Below are positions 49,982-58,766 of a stretch of DNA of 64,000 bases, one piece after another. How positions within the stretch are numbered: the first letter of the stretch is position 1; each line of letters opens with the position of its first letter. A model generated the notes under the pieces. The model saw only the letters and a list, made by a program, of their open reading frames with translations, was not told the DNA's origin and ran no database searches. The position numbers and the translations under genes are program-made. The stretch covers positions 62,001-126,000 of the forward strand of contig NZ_RXOE01000009.1 of NCBI RefSeq assembly GCF_003965815.1, given 5' to 3'. The DNA comes from Variovorax gossypii (GTDB taxonomy: Bacteria > Pseudomonadota > Gammaproteobacteria > Burkholderiales > Burkholderiaceae_C).

Positions 49982-51718
49982 ATGAGCACCGCCCCCAGGA
50001 AGAAACCCGAAGAACTTCGCAGCCAGCAATGGTTCGGCCGCCACGATCGCGACGGCTTCATCTACCGCAGCTGGATGAAGGGCAAGGGCGTTCCGCACGA
50101 CCAGTTCGACGGCCGCCCGGTCATCGGCATCTGCAACACCTTCAGCGAACTCACGCCCTGCAATTCGCACTTCAGAACGCTCGCGGAGCAGGTGAAGATC
50201 GGCGTGTACGAAGCCGGCGGCTTCCCTCTCGAGTTCCCGGTGATGTCGCTCGGCGAAACGCTGCTGCGGCCCACCGCGATGCTGTATCGCAACCTCGCGA
50301 GCATGGACGTTGAAGAGAGCATCCGCGGCAATCCGCTCGACGGCGTGGTGCTGCTCATGGGCTGCGACAAGACCACGCCCGCGCTCATGATGGGCGCCGC
50401 CAGCGTCGACCTGCCGACCATCGGCGTGTCGGGCGGCCCGATGCTCTCGGGCAAGTGGCGCGGACAGGAGCTCGGCTCCGGCACCGGCGTGTGGCAGATG
50501 AGCGAGCAGGTGCGCGCCGGCACGCTCAAGCTGCAGGAGTTCTTCGAGGCCGAGAGCTGCATGCACCGCAGCCACGGCCACTGCATGACGATGGGCACCG
50601 CGAGCACCATGGCAAGCATGGTCGAGTCGCTGGGCATCGGCCTGCCGGGCAACGCGGCCTACCCTGCCGTTGACGGCCGCCGCAACGTGCTCGCGCGGCA
50701 GGCGGGCCGGCGCATCGTCGGCATGGTTCATGAAGACATGAACATGTCGAAGATCCTCACGCGCCAGGCCATCGAGAACGCGATCAAGGTCAACGCGGCC
50801 ATCGGCGGCTCGACCAACTTCGTGATCCACCTGCTGGCCATCGCGGGGCGCATGGGCGTCGAGCTCACGCTGGAGGACTTCGACCGCCTCGCCTCCGAGC
50901 TGCCCTGCCTCGTGAACCTGCAGCCCTCGGGCCAGTTCCTGATGGAAGACTTCTGCTACGCGGGCGGCCTGCCGGTGGTCATCAAGGAGATCGCCGACCA
51001 CCTGCACAAGGACATCCTCACCGTCACCGGCCAGAGCGTGTGGGAGAACGTGAAGGACGCCGAGAACTTCAATCCGCAGGTCATCCGCACCCAGGCCGAG
51101 CCCTTCAAGGACAAGGCCGGCATCTGCGTGCTGCGCGGCAACCTCGCGCCCAACGGCGCCATCATCAAGCCCAGCGCGGCCACGCCCGAGCTGCTGGTGC
51201 ACAAGGGCCGCGCGGTGGTGTTCGAGAACGCCGACGACCTGCACAAGCGCATCGACGACGAGAACCTCGACATCGACGAGAACTGCGTCATGGTGCTCAA
51301 GAACTGCGGCCCCAAGGGCTACCCCGGCATGGCGGAGGCCGGCAACATGCCGCTGCCGCCGAAGGTGCTGCGCAAGGGCATCACCGACATGGTCCGCATC
51401 AGCGACGCGCGCATGAGCGGCACGGCCTACGGCACCGTGGTGCTGCACACCGCGCCCGAGGCGGCCGCGGGAGGCCCGCTGGCGCTGGTGCAGGACGGCG
51501 ACATCGTCGAGCTCGACGTGCCCAACCGCAGACTGCACCTGCACGTGAGCGACGAAGAGCTCGCGAAGCGGCGCGAGAAATGGGTCGCGCCCAAGGCGCC
51601 GCTCGAATCCGGTTACTGGAAGTTGTATGTCGATACGGTGTTGCAGGCCGACCAGGGCGCCGACCTGGCCTTCCTGCGCGGTCGCCGCGGTGCCTTCGTG
51701 CCGCGCGACAATCACTAG
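49982..51718 (+). CDS. IlvD/Edd-family sugar-acid dehydratase (arabinonate/galactonate type)
   Basis: A 578-residue Fe-S dehydratase. Cluster cysteines are in GICNTFSELTPCNSHF, VLLMGCDKTTPALM and MHRSHGHCMTMGTAST; TIGVSGGPMLSGKWRGQELG and GGSTNFVIHLLAIAG are family blocks. It is closest in form to L-arabinonate dehydratases, some of which also act on D-galactonate and D-fuconate. With a KDGal kinase and KDPGal aldolase downstream, D-galactonate to 2-keto-3-deoxygalactonate is the likely reaction. AAAGAGAGACATCC precedes the ATG. The stop abuts the next start with no gap. Confidence 0.93.
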   Translation: MSTAPRKKPEELRSQQWFGRHDRDGFIYRSWMKGKGVPHDQFDGRPVIGICNTFSELTPCNSHFRTLAEQVKIGVYEAGGFPLEFPVMSLGETLLRPTAMLYRNLASMDVEESIRGNPLDGVVLLMGCDKTTPALMMGAASVDLPTIGVSGGPMLSGKWRGQELGSGTGVWQMSEQVRAGTLKLQEFFEAESCMHRSHGHCMTMGTASTMASMVESLGIGLPGNAAYPAVDGRRNVLARQAGRRIVGMVHEDMNMSKILTRQAIENAIKVNAAIGGSTNFVIHLLAIAGRMGVELTLEDFDRLASELPCLVNLQPSGQFLMEDFCYAGGLPVVIKEIADHLHKDILTVTGQSVWENVKDAENFNPQVIRTQAEPFKDKAGICVLRGNLAPNGAIIKPSAATPELLVHKGRAVVFENADDLHKRIDDENLDIDENCVMVLKNCGPKGYPGMAEAGNMPLPPKVLRKGITDMVRISDARMSGTAYGTVVLHTAPEAAAGGPLALVQDGDIVELDVPNRRLHLHVSDEELAKRREKWVAPKAPLESGYWKLYVDTVLQADQGADLAFLRGRRGAFVPRDNH

Positions 51719-52627
51719 ATGACAAGACTGGTTGCAATCGACTGGGGCACGAGTTCACTGCGCGGTGCGCTGCTGGACGCCGGCGGCAAGGTACTGGAAG
51801 AGCGCAGCGATGCGCGCGGCATTCTCACCGTGCCCGAAGGCGGCTTCCCCACCGTCTTCGAGAAGCTGTTCGGCGACTGGATGCGCCTCGAAGGTGCACG
51901 CTGCCTGATCTCCGGCATGGCCGGCAGCAAGCAGGGCTGGGTGGAAGCGCCCTACTGCGCCTGCCCCGCGGGCCGCGTGGAAGTGGGCCGCAGGATCATC
52001 GACATCGACGCCATCCCCGGAGCGCGCATCGCCATCGTGCCGGGCCTGAGCGACGAGCACGCCGGCGTGCCCGACGTGATGCGCGGCGAAGAAGTGCAGA
52101 TCTTCGGCGCCATGGAACTCACCGGCCTGAGCGAAGGCGTCTTCGTGCTGCCCGGCACGCACAACAAGTGGGCCTCCGTGAAGAAGGGCCGCGTGGCGGG
52201 CTTCCGCACCTACATGACGGGCGAGTTCTACGCACTGCTGAGCCAGCACTCCATATTGGCGCGCACGCTCGACGCATCGGCGCCGCTCGACGAGGCGGCC
52301 TTCCTCGAAGGCGTGACCCGCTCCGAGAACGGACACGGCCTGCTGCACAACGCCTTCGGCACGCGCACGCTCGCGCTGTTCGAGCGCATGCCGAAGGAGG
52401 AGCTGTCGAGCTACCTCTCGGGCCTGCTGATCGGCGAGGAATTGCGCACGCAGGCACTGCAGGCGTCCGGCGAAGTGATCCTGATCGGCTCGTCCAACCT
52501 CACCGAGCGCTACACGCTGGCCCTGCGCGCCACCGGCGTCGCCACGCGCACGCTCGGCGCCGAAGCCACCTGGGCCGGGCTGCATGTGCTGTCCGGCTTC
52601 CTCGATTCCGACAGGACTCCCGCATGA
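51719..52627 (+). CDS. dgoK: 2-dehydro-3-deoxygalactonokinase
   Basis: A 302-residue DgoK-family sugar kinase phosphorylating 2-keto-3-deoxygalactonate at C6. Motifs: LVAIDWGTSSLRGALLDAGG (phosphate 1), ISGMAGSKQGWVEAPYCACP, VFVLPGTHNKWASVKKG and FRTYMTGEFYALLSQHSI. The ATG follows the dehydratase TAG directly; the TGA overlaps the aldolase ATG. Confidence 0.95.
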   Translation: MTRLVAIDWGTSSLRGALLDAGGKVLEERSDARGILTVPEGGFPTVFEKLFGDWMRLEGARCLISGMAGSKQGWVEAPYCACPAGRVEVGRRIIDIDAIPGARIAIVPGLSDEHAGVPDVMRGEEVQIFGAMELTGLSEGVFVLPGTHNKWASVKKGRVAGFRTYMTGEFYALLSQHSILARTLDASAPLDEAAFLEGVTRSENGHGLLHNAFGTRTLALFERMPKEELSSYLSGLLIGEELRTQALQASGEVILIGSSNLTERYTLALRATGVATRTLGAEATWAGLHVLSGFLDSDRTPA

Positions 52628-53271
52628 CCGCCCCCACTCCCCTCGAAAAATTCGACGCCGCGATGCGCGAGCTGCCCCTGGTGGCCATCCTGCGCGGCCT
52701 CTCGCCCGCCGAGGCGGCCGATGTCGGCGACGCCATCGTCGAGCCGGGCTTCCGCCTGCTCGAAGTGCCGCTCAACTCGCCCCAGCCGCTCGAAAGCATC
52801 GCGCTGATGCGCAAGCGCTTTCCGCAGGCGCTGGTCGGCGCCGGCACGGTGCTCGGCGCGCAGCAGGTGCGCGAAGTGCATGCGGCCGGCGGCGAACTGA
52901 TCGTCTCGCCGAACTTCAACGCCGAGGTCATCGCCGAGGCCGCGCGCCTCGGCATGGTGTGCCTGCCCGGCGTGATGACGCCGACCGAAGCCTTCGGCGC
53001 GCTCGCGGCCGGCGCCACCGGGCTCAAGCTGTTTCCCGCCGAACTGGCCTCGCCCGCCGTGGTGAAGGCACTGCTGGCCGTGCTGCCCTCCGGCACGCCG
53101 GTGATGCCCGTGGGCGGCATCTCGCCCGACAACATGGCCGGATGGCGCGCGGCCGGCGCCGCCGGTTTCGGTATCGGCTCCTCGCTCTACAAGCCCGGCA
53201 AGCAGGCCGCGGCGGTGCGCGAGGACGCGAAGAAGTTCGTCGTGGCGTGGAAGAGCCTGCCGCCCGCCTGA
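52624..53271 (+). CDS. dgoA: 2-dehydro-3-deoxy-6-phosphogalactonate aldolase
   Basis: A 215-residue class I aldolase of the KDPG/KDPGal family, giving pyruvate and glyceraldehyde-3-phosphate. Motifs: LPLVAILRGLSPAEAADVG, VGAGTVLGAQQVREVHAAGG, IVSPNFNAEVI, the Schiff-base Lys in ATGLKLFPAELASPAVVKA, and MPVGGISPDNMAGWRAAGA. The LVAILRG and SPNFN forms favour the DgoA over the Eda type. Starts by ATGA overlap with dgoK. Confidence 0.94.
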   Translation: MTAPTPLEKFDAAMRELPLVAILRGLSPAEAADVGDAIVEPGFRLLEVPLNSPQPLESIALMRKRFPQALVGAGTVLGAQQVREVHAAGGELIVSPNFNAEVIAEAARLGMVCLPGVMTPTEAFGALAAGATGLKLFPAELASPAVVKALLAVLPSGTPVMPVGGISPDNMAGWRAAGAAGFGIGSSLYKPGKQAAAVREDAKKFVVAWKSLPPA

Positions 53272-53322
53272 GCCGCAAGCCACGTCCTTTCCCTGCAACA
53301 AGAAAAGAGGAGCCCCACAGAG

Positions 53323-54060
53323 ATGTCCGCCGATGCCGACTACGCCAGCCCCGCCGTACGCAAGCTACGCGAAGACCTTGCCCTCGCCTTGCGCGCCGCC
53401 GCCCATCACGGCCTGTCCGAAGGCGTCTGCAACCATTTCAGCGTGATGCTGCCGGGCACGCAAGACCGCTACCTCATCAACCCGCGCGGGCTGCACTGGA
53501 GCGAGATCGGCCCCGACGACATCGTGCTCATCGACGTGCACGGCGAGGTGCTGGCGGGCCGCCACCGCGTGGAGCCAACCGCCCTGTTCATCCACGGCGC
53601 GGTGCACCGGATCACGGGCCATGCGGTGGTGCTGCACTGCCACATGCCTTACGCCACGGCGCTCACGATCACGGTCGACCGCGCGCTCGACCCGACCGCG
53701 AGCCAGAACGCGATGCGCTACATGAACCGCATCGCCGTCGACGCCGAGTACAACGGCCTGGCGCTCGACGACGCCGAGGGCGAGCGCATCGCGCGCGCCA
53801 TGGCGGGCAAGGACGTGGCCTTCCTCGCGAACCACGGCGTGATCGTGGCCGGCGGCAACATCGCCCATGCCTACGACGACCTCTACTACCTGGAGCGCGC
53901 CTGCCTGCACCAGGTGATCGCGCAATCCACCGGCCGGCCGCTGGCGCCTGTGAACCCGAAGCTGGCAGCCCACGTGGCGGCGCAGATCCAGGGCGAACGC
54001 GAGCAGTCGGACCTGTTCTTCGAGGCATTGCGCCGCCTCCTGCCCGCTCCGCGCGGCTGA
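53323..54060 (+). CDS. Class II aldolase/adducin-family protein
   Basis: A 245-residue zinc-dependent aldolase/epimerase-fold protein. The zinc ligands are HxH in VLHCHMPYATAL and His in AFLANHGVIVAGG; the N-terminal HGLSEGVCNHFSVMLPGT and LINPRGLHWSEI are family blocks. It lies 51 bases after dgoA with AGAGGAGCCC before the ATG, so it may be part of the same module, for example splitting a ketose phosphate, but substrate is not evident. A hairpin CCGCGGA-TGTGT-TCCGCGG lies shortly after. Confidence 0.85.
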   Translation: MSADADYASPAVRKLREDLALALRAAAHHGLSEGVCNHFSVMLPGTQDRYLINPRGLHWSEIGPDDIVLIDVHGEVLAGRHRVEPTALFIHGAVHRITGHAVVLHCHMPYATALTITVDRALDPTASQNAMRYMNRIAVDAEYNGLALDDAEGERIARAMAGKDVAFLANHGVIVAGGNIAHAYDDLYYLERACLHQVIAQSTGRPLAPVNPKLAAHVAAQIQGEREQSDLFFEALRRLLPAPRG

Positions 54061-54255
54061 ACCTTCGGCCGATAGAGCCGATGGCCTACCCGCGGATGTG
54101 TTCCGCGGCGCAAAGTCCATTCACAATTGTGTCTTGGCTGTGCCGCGCCCTGCGCGCACGGCCTTACAGCTCTTCATCCGAATTCGCTCCAGCCTTACAA
54201 CAACTTCACAAAAGGCCGCGAGGATGAGGCTTCCAACCACAAACCGGGGGATCAC

Positions 54256-54567
54256 GTGAAACAGCTTACTTATGCATTCGGCGCCGCGGCCTTGATGTCG
54301 CTGGCCATGCTGGGCACGCCGGCCCAGGCCCAGACGGGCGGAAACTTCATCCAGGCACAGGTGTATGTCGTGCCCGCGCCGCCGCCTCCGCGCCGCTACT
54401 ACGCACCGCCGCCTCCGCCGCGCCACTACTACGGCCCCGGCTACCACCGCGACCACCACTATGACCGCCGCTGGGACGATCGCCGCCGCTATGGCCGCCG
54501 GGACAACGACGGCGACGGCGTGCCGAACCGCTACGACCGCCGGCCCAACAATCCCTACCGCTACTGA
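54256..54567 (+). CDS. Exported Pro/Tyr/Arg-rich protein with Ca-binding-like motif
   Basis: A 103-residue protein: signal peptide (GTG start, MKQLTYAFGAAALMSLAMLG, cleaved near AQAQ), then a Pro-rich segment (VVPAPPPPRRYYAPPPPP), a His/Tyr/Arg/Asp-rich segment and RRDNDGDGVPNRYDRRPN, which looks like a thrombospondin type-3 calcium loop (DxDxDGxPNxxD). GGGGGATCAC precedes the GTG at 54256. Unknown function; likely periplasmic or surface-exposed. A long terminator follows. Confidence 0.78.
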   Translation: MKQLTYAFGAAALMSLAMLGTPAQAQTGGNFIQAQVYVVPAPPPPRRYYAPPPPPRHYYGPGYHRDHHYDRRWDDRRRYGRRDNDGDGVPNRYDRRPNNPYRY

Positions 54568-54570
54568 TGA

Positions 54571-54600
54571 AAAAACCCGGGCCGCGAGCCCGGGTTTTTC
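54571..54600. terminator. Bidirectional rho-independent terminator
   Basis: AAAAACCCGGGC (54571-54582), loop CGCGA, GCCCGGGTTTTT (54588-54599): a 12-bp symmetric stem with A-run and T-run, placed exactly between two convergent stops (54567 and 54603), so it serves both strands. Confidence 0.95.
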
Positions 54601-54602
54601 GT

Positions 54603-55319
54603 TCAGGCCGCCGGGGCCGTGCCGGCGTAGGGCGGCGTGGGGCTCGACAGGCCCTGCTTGAGCTGCCGCGAGGGCTCGTCGGCAAGCACTTCCGGCTTCC
54701 CTGCCTCGAGCCCTGCCAGCGCCTGGCGGGCCACGTCATCGGGCGATGCCTTGGGGGCGCCTTGCACATGCGCGGCCATGTCGGTGTCCATGTAGCCCAC
54801 GTGCAGGCTCGTCACTGTCGTGCCCTGCCCGGCCAGCTCGTTGCGCAGGCCGTTGCTCAGCGACCAGGCGGCCGACTTGGTCGCGCTGTAGGTCGCCACG
54901 CTCGGGAAGGTGGTCCAGGCCAGGGCCGAGAGCACGTTGATCACGCCTCCGCCGCCGTTGGCCGCGAGCACCGGTGCGAAGGCCTGCGTCAGCGCCCAGG
55001 GGCCGAAGAAGTTGGTTTCGAATTCGGCGCGCGCGTCGGCCACCGCATCGGGCGAGCCGAGGAAGCTCGAGCCGCGCGAGATGCCCGCGTTGTTGACCAA
55101 CAGCGTCACGTCGCCGCAGGCGCGCACGGCCGCCTCGACCTGCGCTGGCTGCGTCACGTCGAGCGCCACGGGCGTCACGCCCGGCAGGGTGATGCTCTTG
55201 GGGTCGCGCGCCGCGCCATAGACCTTGCGCGCGCCGGCAGCCAGCGCTGCCTTGGCGAATGCGAGACCGAGGCCGCGATTCGCGCCGGTGATGAAGACCA
55301 CGGAGTCCTTGATTTTCAT
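54603..55319 (-). CDS. Short-chain dehydrogenase/reductase
   Basis: A 238-residue SDR. Cofactor motif VVFITGANRGLGLAFAKAAL; NNAG in LLVNNAGISRGSSFLG; Ser in VLSALAW and YSATK as catalytic Tyr/Lys. Arg in YGAARDPKS after strand 2 suggests NADP. I discarded the longer in-frame upstream extension because MKIKDSV is the family start. It is the last gene of a leftward MFS-MATE-SDR run. Substrate unknown. Confidence 0.92.
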   Translation of the reverse strand: MKIKDSVVFITGANRGLGLAFAKAALAAGARKVYGAARDPKSITLPGVTPVALDVTQPAQVEAAVRACGDVTLLVNNAGISRGSSFLGSPDAVADARAEFETNFFGPWALTQAFAPVLAANGGGGVINVLSALAWTTFPSVATYSATKSAAWSLSNGLRNELAGQGTTVTSLHVGYMDTDMAAHVQGAPKASPDDVARQALAGLEAGKPEVLADEPSRQLKQGLSSPTPPYAGTAPAA

Positions 55320-55369
55320 GATGCGTCTTTCGTTGATGGAAGTCGTCGTTGGGAAACTGATCGTCCGGT

Positions 55370-56791
55370 TCAGGCCTGCGCCACGCGCCGCAGCAGCCCG
55401 CTGGTGGTGCGCGGCCAGCCCACGCGCCCGAACCAGGCGCCGCCCGCGATGGCCGATGCGATCACGATGCCGTAAACCGCGAGCGCCACGCCCTGCGCCG
55501 CGAACACGCCGGTGAGCCCGCCGCCCCAGCGCAGCGCCAGCCAGCCGCCCGTGGCGGCCACCGCGAGGCGCGCGATGTTGCCGAGCACTGGCCACAGCAG
55601 CCGGCCCGCGCCCTGCGACGCGAAGTACAGCACCAGCCCGACACCGAAGAGGCCGTACATCGGTCCCACCACGCGCAGGTAGTGCGCGCCGGTCTCGAGC
55701 ATCGCCGGGTCGTTGCCGAACAGCAGCAGCCAGGGGCGCGGGAACAGCGCCGCCGCCAGGCCGATCGCCTCGGTCAGCGCAAAGGCCAGTGCAGCGCCGG
55801 CCCAGGTCGCGCGCAGGGCACGCTCGCGCAGCCCCGCCCCCATGCAGGTGCCGACCATCGCCACCAGCGGCGCACCCAGGCCGAACACCAGCGGCACCAG
55901 CAGGTATTCGAGCCGCGAGGCCGTGCCGTAGCCGGCCAGCGCGCCCGAGCCGAAATGCCCGGTCAGCGCGGTGGCGATGCCGATGGAGAGATTGGTCGCC
56001 ACCGTCGATACGGCGCCCACCAGCCCGATGCGAAGGATGTCACGGAACAGCGGCCAGCGCAGCTTCAGCGCGTCGAGCGTGGGCTTGAGCAGGCTGCGCG
56101 GCGAGCGCAGGTATGCGATGAGCGCGATGGAGCCCAGCAGGTAGTACAGCAGCAGCGCCATCGCGCCGCCCGCGATGCCCATGCCCGGCAGCGGCCCGAT
56201 GCCGAAGATCAGCAGCGGCGACGCCGGAATGAGGAACACCACGCCCACCACCGTGACGTTGGCCGGCACCGACATGTTGCCGGTGCCGCGGATGATGGCC
56301 GCGAGCGAATTGAAGAGCCACACCAGCGTCGCGCCGGCGAACACCCAGTTCGAGTACGTCAGTGCCGCGTCGAGCGCGGCCCCGGAGCCGCCCATCACGC
56401 CGTAGAGCCAGCGCCCGCCCAGCAGCAGCGCCAGCGTGAAGCACAGGCCGAAGCCCAGCGCGATGACGATGGCATGCCACACCAGCGCGTCGGCATCGTC
56501 GCGGCGGCGCGCTCCGAGTGCGCGGGCGATGGACGAGGCGATGCCGCCGCCCATGGCGCCGCTGGAGGTCATCTGCATCAGCATGACGATGGGAAACACC
56601 AGCGCCATGCCGGCGAGCGCATCGGTGCCGAGCTTGCCGACGAAGTAGGTCTCGATGAGGCCGACGGAGGCCTGCGCCACCATCACCAGCACGTTGGGCG
56701 CGGCCAGGCGCAGCAGCGTCGGCACGATGGGCGCCTCGAGCAGGCGGCGCGTGCGCGGGTCGAGTTCGGTGTTTCCGTGGGGAGCGGTCAT
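55370..56791 (-). CDS. MATE-family efflux transporter
   Basis: A 473-residue, 12-helix multidrug/toxic compound extrusion protein (NorM/DinF-like). LLRLAAPNVLVMVAQASVGL, LIETYFVGKLGTDALAGM, GGGIASSIARALGARRRDDA and TGHFGSGALAGYGTASRLEY are family blocks. It probably exports cationic or hydrophobic compounds by cation antiport. Nineteen bases separate it from the MFS gene upstream. Confidence 0.93.
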   Translation of the reverse strand: MTAPHGNTELDPRTRRLLEAPIVPTLLRLAAPNVLVMVAQASVGLIETYFVGKLGTDALAGMALVFPIVMLMQMTSSGAMGGGIASSIARALGARRRDDADALVWHAIVIALGFGLCFTLALLLGGRWLYGVMGGSGAALDAALTYSNWVFAGATLVWLFNSLAAIIRGTGNMSVPANVTVVGVVFLIPASPLLIFGIGPLPGMGIAGGAMALLLYYLLGSIALIAYLRSPRSLLKPTLDALKLRWPLFRDILRIGLVGAVSTVATNLSIGIATALTGHFGSGALAGYGTASRLEYLLVPLVFGLGAPLVAMVGTCMGAGLRERALRATWAGAALAFALTEAIGLAAALFPRPWLLLFGNDPAMLETGAHYLRVVGPMYGLFGVGLVLYFASQGAGRLLWPVLGNIARLAVAATGGWLALRWGGGLTGVFAAQGVALAVYGIVIASAIAGGAWFGRVGWPRTTSGLLRRVAQA

Positions 56792-56810
56792 GGCTGGAGC
56801 CTCGGCGGGT

Positions 56811-58124
56811 TCAGGCGCGGGCCGCGGCCGTCGTGGCCGGAGTGCCGGACTTGGCTGCCGGACGGCGGATCGTCATCACGATCAGCGCCGCCACCAGGCA
56901 GGCCGCGCCGGCGGTGTAGAGCGCCGGGGTGTAGGTCAGCAGCAGCGTGCGCGCGAAACCGGCGCCGTAGGCGGCCGTGGCGGCGCCCAGCTGGTGCGCG
57001 GCGAAGACCCAGCCGAACACCAGTCCGACCTTGGCGGGGCCGAAGGCGGCGCCCGCGAGCTTGACGGTCGGCGGCACGGTGGCGATCCAGTCGAGGCCGT
57101 AGAACATCGCGAAGATGCCCAGACCGTAGATGGTGAACTCCGAATGCGGCAGCCAGAAGAGCGACAGCCCGCGCAGGCCGTAGTACCAGAAGAGCAGCTT
57201 GCGGTTGTCGTAGCGGTCAGAGAGCCAGCCCGAGAGGATCGTGCCGACGAAGTCGAAGGCGCCCATCATCGCGAGCACCGAGGCCGCGGGCACGGCGCTC
57301 ATGCCGTAGTCGCCGCACAGCGAGATGAAGTGCGTCTGCACGAGCCCGTTGGTGCTCAGGCCGCAGATGAAGAAGGTGCCGGCCAGGACCCAGAAGGTGC
57401 GGTTGGTCGAGACTTCCTTCAGCACGCGGAACGGGGTGGCGAAGTTCATTGCCGGCGATGCTGCGGCAGGTGCGGCCGGCTGGGTGCCGGGCGCTTCGCC
57501 GTAGGGCAGCAGGCCGACGTCCGAAGGCCGGTTGCGCACGAAGCACAGCGCCAGCAGACCGATGAGGATGGTGCCGATCACGACCGGAACGATGGCCGAG
57601 CGCCAGCCCCAGTGCTCGATCATCCAGGCCGCGAGCGGCAGGAAGGCCAGCTGCCCGGTCGCCGAGCTGGCCGTGAGCATGCCCACCACCAGCCCGCGCC
57701 GCGCGACGAACCAGCGGTTGGCCACCACCGCGCCGAGCACCAGCGCGGTCATCCCGGTGCCCAGGCCCAGCATCAGGCTCCACAGCACGAACAGCTGCCA
57801 CAGCTGCGAGGCCATGGTCACCAGCGCCATGCCCAGGCCGACGAGCGCGAGGCCGGTGCAGATCACCGCGCGCAGGCCGTAGCGCTCCATCAGCACGGCG
57901 GCGAAGGGGCCCATGAGGCCGAAGAGCGCGAAGCGCAGTGCGAGCGAGGAGGAGATCTGCTCGGTGCTCCAGCCGAACTCCTTGCCCAGCGGCTGCAGCA
58001 TGGCGCCCGGCAGGCCCAGCGCGGCCGACATGGTCAGCATGGTGAGGAAGGTGATGGCGGCGACGATCCAGCCGTAGTGGATGCCGCGGCGCTGCAGCCA
58101 TGCGGAAACGGGGGTGGCGAACAT
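56811..58124 (-). CDS. MFS transporter (monocarboxylate-porter-like)
   Basis: A 437-residue 12-helix MFS protein. GIHYGWIVAAITFLTMLTMS is the N-terminal signature of the OFA/MCT-like group; MTALVLGAVVANRWFVARRG and GWLSDRYDNRKLLFWYYGLR follow. The start at 58124 is chosen because AGAGG precedes it and the longer form adds non-family sequence. It lies between MarR and MATE genes on the same strand, suggesting MarR-controlled export or uptake. Confidence 0.9.
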   Translation of the reverse strand: MFATPVSAWLQRRGIHYGWIVAAITFLTMLTMSAALGLPGAMLQPLGKEFGWSTEQISSSLALRFALFGLMGPFAAVLMERYGLRAVICTGLALVGLGMALVTMASQLWQLFVLWSLMLGLGTGMTALVLGAVVANRWFVARRGLVVGMLTASSATGQLAFLPLAAWMIEHWGWRSAIVPVVIGTILIGLLALCFVRNRPSDVGLLPYGEAPGTQPAAPAAASPAMNFATPFRVLKEVSTNRTFWVLAGTFFICGLSTNGLVQTHFISLCGDYGMSAVPAASVLAMMGAFDFVGTILSGWLSDRYDNRKLLFWYYGLRGLSLFWLPHSEFTIYGLGIFAMFYGLDWIATVPPTVKLAGAAFGPAKVGLVFGWVFAAHQLGAATAAYGAGFARTLLLTYTPALYTAGAACLVAALIVMTIRRPAAKSGTPATTAAARA

Positions 58125-58235
58125 GGGGCCTCTGCTGTTGGAATTGAATGGAGGAAAGAAAAAGGCGAAACGGGTCCCTCGCGCGGCTCGACGCACGATG
58201 AATGAATGGGGTGTTGGCAAGGGAAAAGTGAAGGG

Positions 58236-58691
58236 TCAGTCGTCGCCGACGGGCTCGTCCTCGCCGCCCAGCAGCTCCATGGCTTCGTCGATCAGCAGGT
58301 GCAGCGCGAGCACACGCTCGACGCCGAGCAGCGCGTTCAGCTTCTGTTGCGCGGTCTTCCAGTGCGCGAGGGCTTCGCGCCGCTTGATCTCGCCTTCTTC
58401 GGTGAGCTGCACCAGCCGGCTGCGCGCATCGGCGCCCGCGCCCTGGGTGATCCAGCCCGCGACGATCAGCGGCTGGAGGTTGCGGCTCAGGGTGGAGGCG
58501 GTCATCTTGAGCTCGGCCGCCAGGTCGACGGGCCGCGTGGGGCCGAGTCGCGCGAGGTGCGACAGCAGCGAGTACTGCGTGGTCTTGAGGCCGCTCTGCG
58601 AAACCTCGGCGTCGTAGTGCTGCGAGAGTCGTCGCGACAGCTGGCGAACCTTGAAGCTGGTGCAGCCGCGTGGCTTGGTGGGGGTGTCCAT
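58236..58691 (-). CDS. MarR-family transcriptional regulator
   Basis: A 151-residue MarR. The winged helix covers TTQYSLLSHLARLGPTRPVD, LAAELKMTASTLSRNLQPLI and DARSRLVQLTEEGEIKR (the wing with the conserved DxRxR). Its own promoter can be read on the minus strand as TTGCAT-N16-TACAAT, with TACAAT 8 bases before the ATG, so the mRNA is probably leaderless. The two palindromes at 58700-58728 overlap that promoter, implying autoregulation. Divergent thioesterase and downstream MFS/MATE genes are likely targets. Confidence 0.93.
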   Translation of the reverse strand: MDTPTKPRGCTSFKVRQLSRRLSQHYDAEVSQSGLKTTQYSLLSHLARLGPTRPVDLAAELKMTASTLSRNLQPLIVAGWITQGAGADARSRLVQLTEEGEIKRREALAHWKTAQQKLNALLGVERVLALHLLIDEAMELLGGEDEPVGDD

Positions 58692-58699
58692 GGGATATT

Positions 58700-58728
58700 A
58701 TTGTATGTGCAACTATTGCATATGCAAT
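58700..58728. promoter_or_regulatory. Tandem MarR operators
   Basis: A perfect 14-base palindrome ATTGCATATGCAAT (58715-58728) and an imperfect copy ATTGTATGTGCAAC (58700-58713, three mismatches) are spaced 15 bases start to start in the marR/thioesterase gap. They cover the -35 and -10 of the marR promoter. Confidence 0.8.
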
Positions 58729-58766
58729 CAACACCTCGGGCCAAAGCCCCCAGAAGGAACACAGGC

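Noticed and set aside
49834..50061. N-terminal extension of the sugar-acid GntR gene
   Set aside because: It would read through the divergent operator and into the dehydratase gene; MIKNIHGRTLELLGE is the normal start.
49982..53271. Entner-Doudoroff gluconate pathway (Edd/Eda)
   Set aside because: A 2-keto-3-deoxygalactonokinase is present, Edd acts on a phosphorylated sugar acid, and the aldolase blocks fit the DgoA type.
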